The translations under genes and the position numbers were made by a program. A stretch of 64,000 nucleotides of DNA from Paenibacillus harenae DSM 16969 (GTDB taxonomy: Bacteria; Bacillota; Bacilli; Paenibacillales; Paenibacillaceae). The notes beneath the pieces were generated by a model that was given only the letters and a program-made list of their open reading frames with translations, ran no database searches and was not told where the DNA came from. The stretch spans positions 681,070 through 745,069 of the forward strand of contig NZ_KE383844.1 of NCBI RefSeq assembly GCF_000422465.1, written 5' to 3'. The number at the start of each line of letters is the position of its first letter. Positions within the stretch are counted from its first letter, which is position 1. Positions 42,085 through 50,868 of the stretch are shown piece after piece.

Positions 42085-42507
42085 ATGAAGGAAATTCCGA
42101 TACCGTTTGTGCGAAGCAATCAGGCTGGCATCGTCATTGTCCTCAGTATCGCGATTGTATTTCAGTTCCCATGGCTCATCGCCGCGCTTTGGATTATTCA
42201 AGTCATCGGGCTTGCGTTCGGTCCTAGAGCGAATGTATTTATTATTGCGGCACGTCCATTTCTTACACGCCTGATCGCTTCCGCCAATACAGAAGCTGCA
42301 GAGCTTCAGCGGTTCAATAATTCCCTCGGCGTAGGGTTTCTGACTCTTTCTCTGCTTAGCTTGGCGCTTGGCTGGGAGCTTGCCGGATACATCTTTGCCG
42401 GTATGATGGGCTTGGCCGCGCTGGGGGCGATTCTAGGGTATTGCATTGGCTGCACCATTTATTTTCAATACAAGCAATTTCTCGCCCGGAGATTGAAACG
42501 GGATTAA
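42085..42507 (+). CDS. DUF4395 family membrane protein
   Basis: About 140 residues. IPIPFVRSNQAGIV at the N terminus, hydrophobic segments (FQFPWLIAALWIIQVIGLAFGP), and a C-terminal CIGCTIYFQYKQ motif are typical of DUF4395. Family members are often linked to thiol-disulfide or sulfur-transfer proteins, but no partner is next door. Either ATG 42085 or TTG 42073 may be the start; GAGGAAAG lies nearer the TTG. Confidence 0.8.
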   Translation: MKEIPIPFVRSNQAGIVIVLSIAIVFQFPWLIAALWIIQVIGLAFGPRANVFIIAARPFLTRLIASANTEAAELQRFNNSLGVGFLTLSLLSLALGWELAGYIFAGMMGLAALGAILGYCIGCTIYFQYKQFLARRLKRD

Positions 42508-42581
42508 CCAAGCAAGCTTGCTGATAAAAGCGTACTGAGCATAAAGCAAGCATAACAAAGCAGAGAAGCAGAGTTAATAAC

Positions 42582-42672
42582 GCGGAGCTATAGTGCGGAG
42601 CTGTAGAGCAGAGCAGTAATGCGGGACTGTAGAGCAGAGCTTTAAAGCAGAGCAGTAGTGCGGGCTAGAGCT
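42582..42672 (+). repeat. Exact-period 13-bp tandem array, 7 units
   Basis: Seven consecutive 13-base units such as GCGGAGCTATAGT, GCGGAGCTGTAGA, GCAGAGCAGTAAT and GCGGGACTGTAGA, with no period slip. It lies in the spacer between the DUF4395 gene and the convergent quinone oxidoreductase gene. Confidence 0.85.
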
Positions 42673-42733
42673 AATAAGGTTGAACTGTCCACGTGGAGCT
42701 AAAATGAGACGCAGTGAGCTAGTCAGCAAATAA

Positions 42734-42777
42734 AGGTGCCTTTGCGGTTCGGTTGGAACCTCAAAAGCACCCTTATC
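42734..42777 (-). terminator. Terminator of the quinone oxidoreductase gene
   Basis: Nested pairing GGTGC / GCACC and GGTTC / GAACC around a GGTTG loop lies immediately after the minus-strand stop codon. The downstream T-run on the minus strand is short. Confidence 0.6.
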
Positions 42778-42778
42778 A

Positions 42779-43765
42779 TTATAGCTTCACTACCGTTCTC
42801 CCTCTGGAGCGGCCTTTTAGCATCAAACCAACCCGTTCGCTTATTTGCTCCAGGCTAATTTCTTCACTTAACCTCTCCAGCATCGGCGGCTTGTACACCG
42901 ATGCAAGCAGTTCCCATATCTTGGCTCGCTTCTCTTTGCTTACCATTACGGAATCAATACCGATGAGTCGCACTCCCCTAATGATAAATGGATATACGGT
43001 CATCGCCAGCTCAGTGCCTCCCGTTAAACCGCTGGCTGCTACGACTCCGCCATACCTCATGCTCGGCAGTATGGAAGAGAGCGTCCGGCCGCCGACACAG
43101 TCGATCGCGCCCGCCCATTGCTGCTTGCTTAAAGCGCGCTTCGCGTCAGTCAAGAGCTCTTCACGAGATAGGAATTGCTGAACACCAGCTTCAAGCAGTA
43201 TTTCGTGCATATCCGGCTTTCCGGTACTGGCGGTCACCCGGTAGCCCAGCTTTGCGGCAATCCCAGCAGCTATGCTGCCTACGCCTCCCGAGGTGCCCGT
43301 AACGAGGATCGGACCATCCTCCGGTTGAATGCCATTTTGCTGAAGCTCGAACAAGGACAACGCTGCCGTTAACCCGGCTGTTCCCAGAATCATAGCCTCT
43401 CTCATCGTCAATCCGTCCGGAAGCTTCAGTGCCCATTCGGCCGGTACTCTGGCATACTTGCTGAAACCGCCGAAATGACTGACGCCCAGACCAAAGCCGG
43501 TCACAATGATTTTGTCGCCCGGCTGAAACTGGCCGCTTTCACTTGTTACCACCGTACCCGCCAAATCGATCCCCGGAATAATGGGGTAATTTTGCACGAT
43601 GTTCCCGTCCTTTATGCACGCCAGCGCATCCTTGAAGTTAACGCTGGAATACGCGACTTTGATGAGCAGATCTCCCTCGGGTAAATCGCTGAGACCGATC
43701 TCCTTAATTTCCGCTTCAACCTCATTATCCGATTTGTTTACGACCAAAGCTTTGAAGGTTGACAT
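42779..43765 (-). CDS. YhdH/YhfP-type NADPH-dependent oxidoreductase (acrylyl-CoA reductase-like)
   Basis: 328 residues, zinc-independent MDR superfamily. YSSVNFKDALACI, GIDLAGTV, and the NADPH motif GTSGGVGSIAAGIAAKLGY (about 155-173) mark the YhdH/YhfP/AcuI group, which reduces activated double bonds or quinones. The physiological substrate is unclear. A long leaderless gap follows upstream. Confidence 0.9.
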   Translation of the reverse strand: MSTFKALVVNKSDNEVEAEIKEIGLSDLPEGDLLIKVAYSSVNFKDALACIKDGNIVQNYPIIPGIDLAGTVVTSESGQFQPGDKIIVTGFGLGVSHFGGFSKYARVPAEWALKLPDGLTMREAMILGTAGLTAALSLFELQQNGIQPEDGPILVTGTSGGVGSIAAGIAAKLGYRVTASTGKPDMHEILLEAGVQQFLSREELLTDAKRALSKQQWAGAIDCVGGRTLSSILPSMRYGGVVAASGLTGGTELAMTVYPFIIRGVRLIGIDSVMVSKEKRAKIWELLASVYKPPMLERLSEEISLEQISERVGLMLKGRSRGRTVVKL

Positions 43766-43950
43766 GCGTACCCCCTCCTTACGAATTCAACCGTTTCGGC
43801 TTACTTGTATTACGGGTAAACAATCCGGTTATGAACCTTGGATAATCAAATTTAACCGGCTTGTCCTTTACGGGATCTTTCAAGTATTTTATCATAATCA
43901 AGTTATAGCATTTCCAATCCGCTGCGGATAGTAAAAATATCACTTTTTCG

Positions 43951-43989
43951 GAAAAAGCGAAAGACCCGTAAGTATGCAGCTTACAGGTC
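43951..43989 (-). terminator. Terminator of the tgl gene
   Basis: GACCTGTAAG pairs with CTTACGGGTC (one mismatch) on the minus strand, followed by TTTCGCTTTTTC. It lies 43 bases after the tgl stop codon, which argues against a short minus-strand frame spanning 43779-44027. Confidence 0.75.
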
Positions 43990-44031
43990 AAGTTCGTATG
44001 ATCTGATCGATTAAGCATGTGAAACATACTC

Positions 44032-44805
44032 TCACCGGTAAATGCTTGTCGAAGCTCTTACGTCATTCCGAACAGTCAGCCTGCGCAAAAATTCAAAGTC
44101 CGGGTAAACGACCAAATCCTGAAGATATGCTGAGATTCGGCTTCCCGGCCTTCTCATCCGGTTAAGCGCAGCGATGATGTCCTGTCCCGACTCAATGCCG
44201 ATGCCGTGTCCGAAATACAAATTATCATCCAGCATGACGACGTTCTCGCCCTGCCACTCCGGCGTATCGGGATCGTGGTCGGGATTTTTGAAATACAGCA
44301 CATCGCCGGGATATGCTTCGTTCCGATTATTGACCGTAATTAGGGATAAATCACGGTCGTGCTGCCAATCCCGCAAAAACAGGTTTTGAAAATATGCGTT
44401 AAAAACGGCATCGCCAAGTGTATCCAGAGCAGCTTTGTAAAAAACAATAATAATTGCGCCGGCACACTCGAAAGCGTAAAGCCTGCCATTATAGAAAATA
44501 TCGTTAATGCCAACCGAAGGAAGCACCCCTCGTCTGAGCTGAAATCCGCCGTTTGGCGTTCGAATCCAAAGCCGCTCATTACATCTCGAGGTATCAAATG
44601 TAGCAAAGCTCACCCCGCTGGCATACATCGCTTTCGCCGCTTCGACCGTATGATAACGCATCTTCAGCTCGAATTCCAATGCATCAAGCGAGGAGTAGCG
44701 GTAGGTAACCGGACTTCTCTGCTTTTCCCGCAGAATCTCGCGTTCCAATTCCGATAGCCCCAACGGATTAATCTGGAAAATACTGCTGCCTGCAACAAGA
44801 ATCAC
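44032..44805 (-). CDS. tgl: Protein-glutamine gamma-glutamyltransferase (spore coat transglutaminase)
   Basis: 257 residues, start GTG 44805 preceded by TTTGGAGGGG. Catalytic Cys114 lies in YAFECAGAI; further conserved blocks are LEFELKMR, FATFDTSRCNERLW, GDVLYFKNPDHDPDTPEWQGENVVMLDD and YFGHGIGI. Length and order match Bacillus Tgl (about 245 residues). It crosslinks coat proteins via epsilon-(gamma-glutamyl)lysine bonds in the late mother cell. This is direct evidence for endospore formation. Confidence 0.94.
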   Translation of the reverse strand: MILVAGSSIFQINPLGLSELEREILREKQRSPVTYRYSSLDALEFELKMRYHTVEAAKAMYASGVSFATFDTSRCNERLWIRTPNGGFQLRRGVLPSVGINDIFYNGRLYAFECAGAIIIVFYKAALDTLGDAVFNAYFQNLFLRDWQHDRDLSLITVNNRNEAYPGDVLYFKNPDHDPDTPEWQGENVVMLDDNLYFGHGIGIESGQDIIAALNRMRRPGSRISAYLQDLVVYPDFEFLRRLTVRNDVRASTSIYR

Positions 44806-44834
44806 CCTATGTCCCCTCCAAACCTTCAGATGGG

Positions 44835-46070
44835 TTATTGTACGTGCAAGGGGGTTCTTTGGTGAGGAAGCGAGCAAGCCATCCAAACGATGCCGCAAAT
44901 CAGCGCAGCCGGAATCGCTCCCCAAATACCGGCGAGCTTAAAGCCTGCAATAGCTGACCAAGCCAGCATCGGAAACAGCAGAAGCCAGAAACGCGACAGC
45001 GTCTGCCCTCTCTTCGCATCCTGCTCCGCCCAAGGGAATTGTGCGATAAACGGCTCCGAAAACCACTGCTTCCACTGCAGCTGCAGCCAAGAAGCGCCGA
45101 CCGTCGTTAAGGCGACGAGTAAAAAGACAGCTACAGGCCCCGGCACCAAAATAACGGCGTACGAGGATACCGATATGAAGCTTAGCCAAACACGGATATG
45201 CGTCATCCCGCGTAAAAAAGCTTTCAGCCGCATCTCGGCCAGCATCGTCCCGGCATCCGATTTCCTGAATAACCGTTGTGACCGGCGATAGAAAAAGGGA
45301 CGCTTAAAGCGAATGAGAGGTTTCGACTCGACGACCTGGCTCATTAACAGCTCCGTACTGCGCAAGCGCGCCTCGCTCTCCAGCTTCATTTCCGCTTCAA
45401 ATCGAATCGCCGATCGCAGCGCATACCAAAGCAGCACGATAAATATGGGAATGCCCACAGCAATTGAAATATAGAGCACCGCGTTATTCTGCGCCCCGGC
45501 TATCATCGGAAAGAGATAAGCTGCGGCGAACAGCAGCATGCATAGCGATTTGATCACCCATTCTTGCCAGCCTCTATATTTGCCATTCAGCGCGTGGCTG
45601 CTAATGGACATCGCCATCCCGGTGATCAACGTAAAGCAATAGCCCAGGCCCATTTGCGGCCATGACATTCCTTCCGCATTCGCTAAGAAAGGAAGCAGAA
45701 TAAGATACGGCAGCAGGAGGACGACCGCTTTTACCGCAAAAGTATACAGGATCCCCCTCCGCCTTAAAGCTTGCAGCCATTCCGGCCGCTGCAGGAGGAA
45801 CAGCCGATCCGCTTCTTCTACAAAGATACGGACCTGGCCGAGCAGCATGAGAATAAACAATACGATGGGATACAAAATCGTCCAGGGGATGCCTGCCGCC
45901 CAGTCCGGCATGTCCATCCATAACTCGCGATACAAACCGCCGAATATAATAAGGCCGGGTATGAGCAAATAAAGCCAAACCGACCAGTCCATCACGCTGC
46001 TCCATACGCGAAGCTGCCGCTTCATGTTATTTCTCATTCGAATCCGGAAAAGTTGATGCGCCGTCATCAT
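44835..46070 (-). CDS. ecsB: EcsB-like ABC transporter permease
   Basis: 411 residues with about eight to ten membrane helices. The N terminus (LFRIRMRNNMKRQLRVW) and the IFVEEADRLFLLQRPEWLQALRRRG segment are characteristic of EcsB, the membrane part of the Ecs exporter that affects secretion and intramembrane proteolysis in Bacillus. It follows the ATPase gene directly. Confidence 0.88.
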   Translation of the reverse strand: MMTAHQLFRIRMRNNMKRQLRVWSSVMDWSVWLYLLIPGLIIFGGLYRELWMDMPDWAAGIPWTILYPIVLFILMLLGQVRIFVEEADRLFLLQRPEWLQALRRRGILYTFAVKAVVLLLPYLILLPFLANAEGMSWPQMGLGYCFTLITGMAMSISSHALNGKYRGWQEWVIKSLCMLLFAAAYLFPMIAGAQNNAVLYISIAVGIPIFIVLLWYALRSAIRFEAEMKLESEARLRSTELLMSQVVESKPLIRFKRPFFYRRSQRLFRKSDAGTMLAEMRLKAFLRGMTHIRVWLSFISVSSYAVILVPGPVAVFLLVALTTVGASWLQLQWKQWFSEPFIAQFPWAEQDAKRGQTLSRFWLLLFPMLAWSAIAGFKLAGIWGAIPAALICGIVWMACSLPHQRTPLHVQ

Positions 46071-46083
46071 GACTCTCCACCCC

Positions 46084-46815
46084 CTAGGTCAAGGCATGGA
46101 AGCACTCGAACAACGTCGCGTCCTCCGCACGGCCCGCATCGATTCTCACCTGCGCCAGCGTACCTTTGGCAACGACGGATCCGCTGTTGATCAGCACGAA
46201 GCTTTGACAGATCCGCTCCGCGGTGTCCAGTACATGCGTGCTCATAAGCACGCCCGCCCCCCGCGCCCGCTCGAGCTCCAGCAGCGACAGAAAATCATTC
46301 GTCGCCCGCGGATCCAAACCGACAAAAGGCTCATCCACGATATAGATATCCGGCTCAAGCAGAAATGCTATAATCAGCATCAGCTTCTGCTGCATGCCCT
46401 TTGAGAAGTGGGTCGGATAATGGTCCCGCTCCTCCGATAACCTGAACCGCTCCAGCAGCTCATTGGCTTTCGAGGCAAACTGACTTTCTTCTATGCCAAA
46501 GGCTGATGCCGCCAGCCTTAAATGCTCCCACAGGGTCAAATATTCGTAAAACACCGGCTGCTCCGGAACATAAGCATACCTTTTTCTTTGGCCGCCAAGC
46601 TGAACCTCTCCGTTCACATAGGCTATTAAACCGAGAATGGTTTTGATTGTCGTACTTTTACCCGCTCCATTGGGCCCGATTAACCCGACGAGCTCGCCCG
46701 GCGCAACCAGCAGCGCGACATCGCGTATAGCCGGCTTCTCTTCTTCATAGCCGGCTTCCTTAATATCTATGTGCAGAACGTATTCCTGCCCGCTTCCTTT
46801 TTCAAAACCGTGCAT
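46084..46815 (-). CDS. ecsA: EcsA-like ABC transporter ATPase
   Basis: 243 residues from ATG 46815, GGAGG upstream. Walker A GPNGAGKST, signature FSKGMQQKL, Walker B IYIVDEPFVGLD. The signature Ser-Lys-Gly-Met-Gln-Gln and the partner gene fit EcsA. It probably energises an exporter with the EcsB-like permease 13 bases downstream. Confidence 0.88.
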   Translation of the reverse strand: MHGFEKGSGQEYVLHIDIKEAGYEEEKPAIRDVALLVAPGELVGLIGPNGAGKSTTIKTILGLIAYVNGEVQLGGQRKRYAYVPEQPVFYEYLTLWEHLRLAASAFGIEESQFASKANELLERFRLSEERDHYPTHFSKGMQQKLMLIIAFLLEPDIYIVDEPFVGLDPRATNDFLSLLELERARGAGVLMSTHVLDTAERICQSFVLINSGSVVAKGTLAQVRIDAGRAEDATLFECFHALT

Positions 46816-46942
46816 GTAGCTGCCTCCATCCTTCAACTCCTATATAACCTATTACACTTCTACGAGATTACCCTCGATCCGTGTCATATAGAAGAGCGTA
46901 GCTGCATCAAAATACGCAAATATATTTTGATTGCCATATATA

Positions 46943-47716
46943 TTACAGCAAACCGGCTTCTATCAGGCCGTTCCGGATACCCTGCTCATCGACATGCGTA
47001 GTTACGTAATCCGCGAAAGGCAGCAACTCCGGATGCGAGTTACCCATGGCGATCCCGAACCCGACGGTCTCAAGCATTTCCTTATCGTTCAGGCCGTCCC
47101 CGAAAGCAACCGCATCTGCGGTCGAAAGACCCAGCTTCTCCAGCAGCGCGGCAATTCCTTGCGCTTTCGAGCCTCCGGCCGGCAGCACGTCGATTGCTTG
47201 CGGGTGCCAGCGGATGAGCTTCAGCTCCCCTAGCAAATCATCATAAACTTGCTCATCGGGGCTTTCGCAGTGAAGGAACACTTGGTAGATGCCGTCCGTC
47301 TTCCAAAACTCCGGATTATACCCCGGCAAATCCACCTTCAGCGAATTGACCGACTCGATAATAAAAGGATGGTCCTCTTTGTCGGCGAAAAAAGCATGCT
47401 CCCCCTCGAAGACAAGACCGTGGTTATGTTCGGCCGCCCGCTTCACCAGCGCCTCCAAGCTGCCCTTCTCGATTTCGCGCTTATACAGCGGAACCCCTTT
47501 GTAGACGACATACGCTCCGTTCAAACAGACGAATGATTCGATTCCCAGCTTCTCAGCGAGCGGTTTGATGAAGTATGGCGCTCGGCCAGTGGCAATCACC
47601 GGCTCGACTCCGCGTTCTTTCAGCTCGGCAATTGCTTTTGCCGTATCCTCCGGTATTTCCTTATGCTCATTGATCAGTGTTCCGTCGATGTCAAAAAACA
47701 CGATTTTGTAACCCAT
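46943..47716 (-). CDS. Cof-type HAD-IIB phosphatase
   Basis: 257 residues. Motif I is FFDIDGTLINEH, motif II is VIATGR, and motif III/IV is GGSKAQGIAALLEK...DAVAFGDGLNDKEML with the capping domain of the Cof/YidA type in between. Such enzymes hydrolyse sugar phosphates or flavin-type phosphates with low specificity. The physiological substrate is not predictable. Confidence 0.92.
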   Translation of the reverse strand: MGYKIVFFDIDGTLINEHKEIPEDTAKAIAELKERGVEPVIATGRAPYFIKPLAEKLGIESFVCLNGAYVVYKGVPLYKREIEKGSLEALVKRAAEHNHGLVFEGEHAFFADKEDHPFIIESVNSLKVDLPGYNPEFWKTDGIYQVFLHCESPDEQVYDDLLGELKLIRWHPQAIDVLPAGGSKAQGIAALLEKLGLSTADAVAFGDGLNDKEMLETVGFGIAMGNSHPELLPFADYVTTHVDEQGIRNGLIEAGLL

Positions 47717-47859
47717 ACTGCTTCCAACTCCTGTTCCTTGCGCAGACGTAGGACGCCTGTCCTTTTTTTCATAAGTATATAGAGTTTCCTACAAAATAGA
47801 AATAGCCGAGGCGCTGTACGAAAATGTCAAGCCCAGGCAAGAAGTAGTTCGAAGGTCGC

Positions 47860-47889
47860 TTGACTCCCGCCTTCCTTCTCCTGTATATT
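47860..47889 (+). promoter_or_regulatory. Predicted promoter for the secreted coiled-coil gene leader
   Basis: TTGACT (47860-47865) and TATATT (47884-47889) are spaced 18 bases. An inverted pair GTCAAGC (47826) / GCTTGAC (47858) overlaps the -35 element and could be an operator. Confidence 0.55.
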
Positions 47890-47895
47890 GATGGA

Positions 47896-47979
47896 GATTA
47901 GTTGAATACGTACGGCTTACGAAGGAAGCACCCGTAAGAGAAGGCGAATACCGCCTATCTTGCAGGTGCTTTTTTTTTG
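47896..47979 (+). ncRNA. Leader with terminator; possible attenuator or small RNA
   Basis: AGCACC...GGTGCT encloses nested AGA/TCT and GGCG/CGCC pairs and is followed by nine T residues (47928-47978). Upstream CTTACG can pair with CGTAAG and would break the terminator arm, so two mutually exclusive folds are possible. The downstream start is only 36 bases beyond the T-run, so read-through control is plausible. No known riboswitch class was recognised. Confidence 0.5.
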
Positions 47980-48014
47980 CGTTGTTCGCCGTCAATCAAG
48001 GAGGCTCATTAACT

Positions 48015-48842
48015 ATGATTTCCGTTCAAAAGCTAACCTTCTCTGCGCTCGCTTTGCTGTTCGTCCTGCTAGCCCTGCTTCATCCCGTTCCCGCAAACGC
48101 CGCCTCGTTTGAATTTTCCGTTACCTACAAATCGTCCTTCGACAAAATGGTAGCGGCCGCGGACAAAGCGACCTCAGCCAAGCTGGCCTCGCAATACGCA
48201 CAGCTGCAGACCGTGCAGAAGCAGGACATCGAATGGGACGCCAAGATTAACCATCTTCATTACCGGAATGAAGAGGCCGAGCTCTCTACCCGCAATCGGA
48301 TCAAAGCAATCGACGCGGCGAAGCTTGCTCAACTGGTGGCCGATGTAACAAAAACCAAGAAGAAATACGAGCCGCTATTCGATCTCTATGATTCGTTAAG
48401 ACAGCAGCTCAGCCTGGCTAAATCTTTCAAGGATAAATGGCTCGTCAGCGTTCTGACGCCGCAGGTTGAAGCGACGAAGGCCGCCGTTACGCTGGCCAAG
48501 CTGGATATCCGCAATAAAGAGGCGGCATTGAAGAATGCGAAGACCTCCGCCTCCCAAACCATAAAGAAGCTAAAGGACATGCTGGCAGCCATCGAGACGG
48601 TGGAAATCAAAATTAAAGCGGCGAAGAGCTCGGTCAGCAGTACGAAGAAACATTTTACGACGGAAACTGCCGTATTAAAGCTGGTCGTAAAGAAAGGAGA
48701 TTCCAACGGGGCGCTCAGCTCCTTCACCAGGCTGCTCTCCTACATGAAGCAGATCCATGAGCAGAAGCAAAAAATGTTCTCCTATGAGGAACAGATCTCG
48801 GCGATTATCGCGAAAGTCGATTCCCAAATGGCTGCAAAATAA
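48015..48842 (+). CDS. Secreted coiled-coil protein of unknown function
   Basis: 275 residues from ATG 48015, with AAGGAGG upstream. A clear signal peptide (LTFSALALLFVLLALLHP, cleavage after VPANAA) leads into an almost wholly helical, Lys/Ala-rich body with heptad character and few aromatic residues. No domain was recognised. It may be an extracellular structural or adhesin-like protein. Expression may be controlled by the leader at 47896-47979. Confidence 0.7.
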   Translation: MISVQKLTFSALALLFVLLALLHPVPANAASFEFSVTYKSSFDKMVAAADKATSAKLASQYAQLQTVQKQDIEWDAKINHLHYRNEEAELSTRNRIKAIDAAKLAQLVADVTKTKKKYEPLFDLYDSLRQQLSLAKSFKDKWLVSVLTPQVEATKAAVTLAKLDIRNKEAALKNAKTSASQTIKKLKDMLAAIETVEIKIKAAKSSVSSTKKHFTTETAVLKLVVKKGDSNGALSSFTRLLSYMKQIHEQKQKMFSYEEQISAIIAKVDSQMAAK

Positions 48843-48857
48843 CGCCGGTAGACAACG

Positions 48858-48882
48858 AAGACACCCACGAGGGTGTCTTTTG
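48858..48882. terminator. Terminator between convergent genes
   Basis: AAGACACCC pairs with GGGTGTCTT around ACGA. A short T-run on the plus strand makes it a terminator mainly for the coiled-coil gene; the convergent kinase gene ends six bases away. Confidence 0.75.
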
Positions 48883-48887
48883 GTTGA

Positions 48888-50471
48888 TTAGATTTTCCCG
48901 GGGAGAAATATCACCACCGTCGTGCCGGCGCCAAGTTGACTCGAGACCTCCATTTTCCCGTTGTGAGAAGCAATGATTTTATTCACCATCATCAGCCCTA
49001 GACCATTGCCGTCCGGCCTCGTTGTATGAAACGGCTCGCCAATCCGCTGCAGTACTTCTTCCTGCATGCCTATGCCGTTATCGGTAAAGCTAATCCGTTG
49101 ATAGGAGCCTGAGGTATCTAGCACGACGCTGACCTCCCCGCCGAACGGGAGCGCCTCCAGCGTGTTTTTTAAAACATTTAAAAAGGCTTGCTTGATTTGG
49201 ATGCGGTCGCATGGAATCGTAAGCCCTTGCCTAAACTCACGTCTCACCTTGATGCCATTCGTTTCATATTGACTATCAAACAGGGCCAAAGCCTCCTGAA
49301 GCAGCTTCTCGCATGGCTCGTCCTTGAACGCAGCCGCCTGCGGTTTGCCTAATATCAAAAACTCGCTGACAATCGCGTTCATTCGCTCCAGCTCGGTCAT
49401 CATGAGGTCGTAATGAGCGGGATTAATGTTTTTGCCCGCTAATTGGAGCATGCCCCTTACCGTCGTCATCGGATTTCGGATTTCATGGGCGATGCTTACG
49501 GCTACCTGGCCCGCAAATACAAGCTTCTCGGACTTTCGAAGCAGCTCCTCCGCGCTCTTCATTTCCGTTATGTCCCTCATGCTGCCGACTACCCGGATCA
49601 GACACTGCTCCCGATCATGGATAGGCACAACATCCAGCAGCATGTGACGGGGCATTTGGTTTAATAGCAGCGTAATTTCCGCACCTATGCAAGCTTCCTG
49701 GTCAAGGATAGCCTGCTCAAAATACTCCCCGATCCCGTTCACGTCGAAAACACGTCTTCCGAGACATTCCTCCTTGCTCCCGATTTCGGGAAAAAGCACC
49801 GCTAAGCTGTTCTCGTTCAGATCCATTATAGTGCCATATGCATCTGTGATGACGGCGCCGCAAAAGTTGGTTTCCAGCAGCACCTGATTCAAAATCTGCA
49901 GCTGGGTATTATGCTGCCGCAGCAAATACTCCCGTTCAATCGAATCTACAATAGTTGATAAAAGAGTGAGCAAATGAGGGTGAGAAAAAACGATATCCGT
50001 CATCAATGACACGGTGCCGAGCATTTGCCCGCTATCCGCTTTACGCAGCGGAACACTGTAACAGGCCAGACGGTGCAGCACTTCGTGGAAATGATCCTCA
50101 CCCAGAAGCTGTACGGGCTGTTTATGGAGCAGACATAATGCAGGAGAATTGGTGCCGACTTCCTCGTCAAACCGGACACCTTCAACGATGCCCAGCTGAC
50201 GTACCGTATCAATAATGGTGGGGTCGCCTTTAAAATCCAACACGTAGCCTTTATGATCCGAAATGGCGACAAGAAAGGGATTTCCCGATACGGATAAGAG
50301 GAATTTATCCGCGAATTCGTAACTGACTTCCAATATTTCTTTGTACTTGCTGCGCTGCGCTTCCAGCTCCGCCGCGGTATATTGCTGTTTATGAAAGGGA
50401 AGCGCGTTCGGATCAAGACCGATCCGCCGACAATGTTCATTTGACTCCATAATCATTTGCTTATCTATCAT
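48888..50471 (-). CDS. Cytoplasmic GAF-PAS histidine kinase
   Basis: 527 residues with no membrane helix. The N-terminal region (about 30-190) resembles the sensory GAF domain of AcoR-type sigma-54 activators (VRFDEEVGTNSPALCLLHKQPV). A PAS domain follows (about 200-310, ending RDITEMKSAEELL). The kinase core has HisKA (VSIAHEIRNPMTTVRGML) and HATPase (DNGIGM, GNGLGLMMV). No response regulator gene is adjacent, and the HisKA type is like sporulation kinases, so feeding a phosphorelay is possible. Confidence 0.88.
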   Translation of the reverse strand: MIDKQMIMESNEHCRRIGLDPNALPFHKQQYTAAELEAQRSKYKEILEVSYEFADKFLLSVSGNPFLVAISDHKGYVLDFKGDPTIIDTVRQLGIVEGVRFDEEVGTNSPALCLLHKQPVQLLGEDHFHEVLHRLACYSVPLRKADSGQMLGTVSLMTDIVFSHPHLLTLLSTIVDSIEREYLLRQHNTQLQILNQVLLETNFCGAVITDAYGTIMDLNENSLAVLFPEIGSKEECLGRRVFDVNGIGEYFEQAILDQEACIGAEITLLLNQMPRHMLLDVVPIHDREQCLIRVVGSMRDITEMKSAEELLRKSEKLVFAGQVAVSIAHEIRNPMTTVRGMLQLAGKNINPAHYDLMMTELERMNAIVSEFLILGKPQAAAFKDEPCEKLLQEALALFDSQYETNGIKVRREFRQGLTIPCDRIQIKQAFLNVLKNTLEALPFGGEVSVVLDTSGSYQRISFTDNGIGMQEEVLQRIGEPFHTTRPDGNGLGLMMVNKIIASHNGKMEVSSQLGAGTTVVIFLPGKI

Positions 50472-50868
50472 GTAAGTGTAACAAACCTTTCTAAATGACT
50501 AACATCCCTTTTATTGGTCTATTACCATTATTCTACCTGAAAGCCGGACTATCCTTCCCCTTTTTTATTAAAAATAATTTAGGTGGGGCAACCAAACCCG
50601 AACCCACCCAAACCCTCCCTTCCAAGGGAGGGCCCCAAGGGTTGCATCCTCTGGACACCCGCAATTGGGCTAACGTCTGTACAGCAGAGGCGAGTGTGAG
50701 CGGCGGTCGCGTAGGAGCGCTTTCATCCTTGCGGGACACGCTGGGAGTTTGGAGTGAATACGGGACACACTGGAAGTTTGAAGTGATTGCGGGACAGAGT
50801 ATCATCATTTCCAAACAAGAACAAAATCGCGCCATCCTTATAGGGAGGGCGCGATTGTATGATTGATG
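50472..50868. repeat. Repeat-containing spacer upstream of the kinase and downstream of thrS
   Basis: No gene is supported. A 9-bp perfect hairpin CCCTCCCTT / AAGGGAGGG lies at 50613-50632. A 29-bp direct repeat with the anchor CGGGACA occurs at 50732, 50761 and 50790. Frames across it are broken or overlap these repeats. Confidence 0.6.

Noticed and set aside
43779-44027. 82-codon minus-strand frame downstream of tgl
   Set aside because: It crosses the tgl terminator hairpin (43951-43989) and lacks a ribosome-binding site.
47716-47981. Known riboswitch class in the leader before the coiled-coil gene
   Set aside because: No conserved core of the metal, cyclic-di-GMP, SAM, TPP or fluoride classes could be matched; kept only as an unassigned attenuator candidate.
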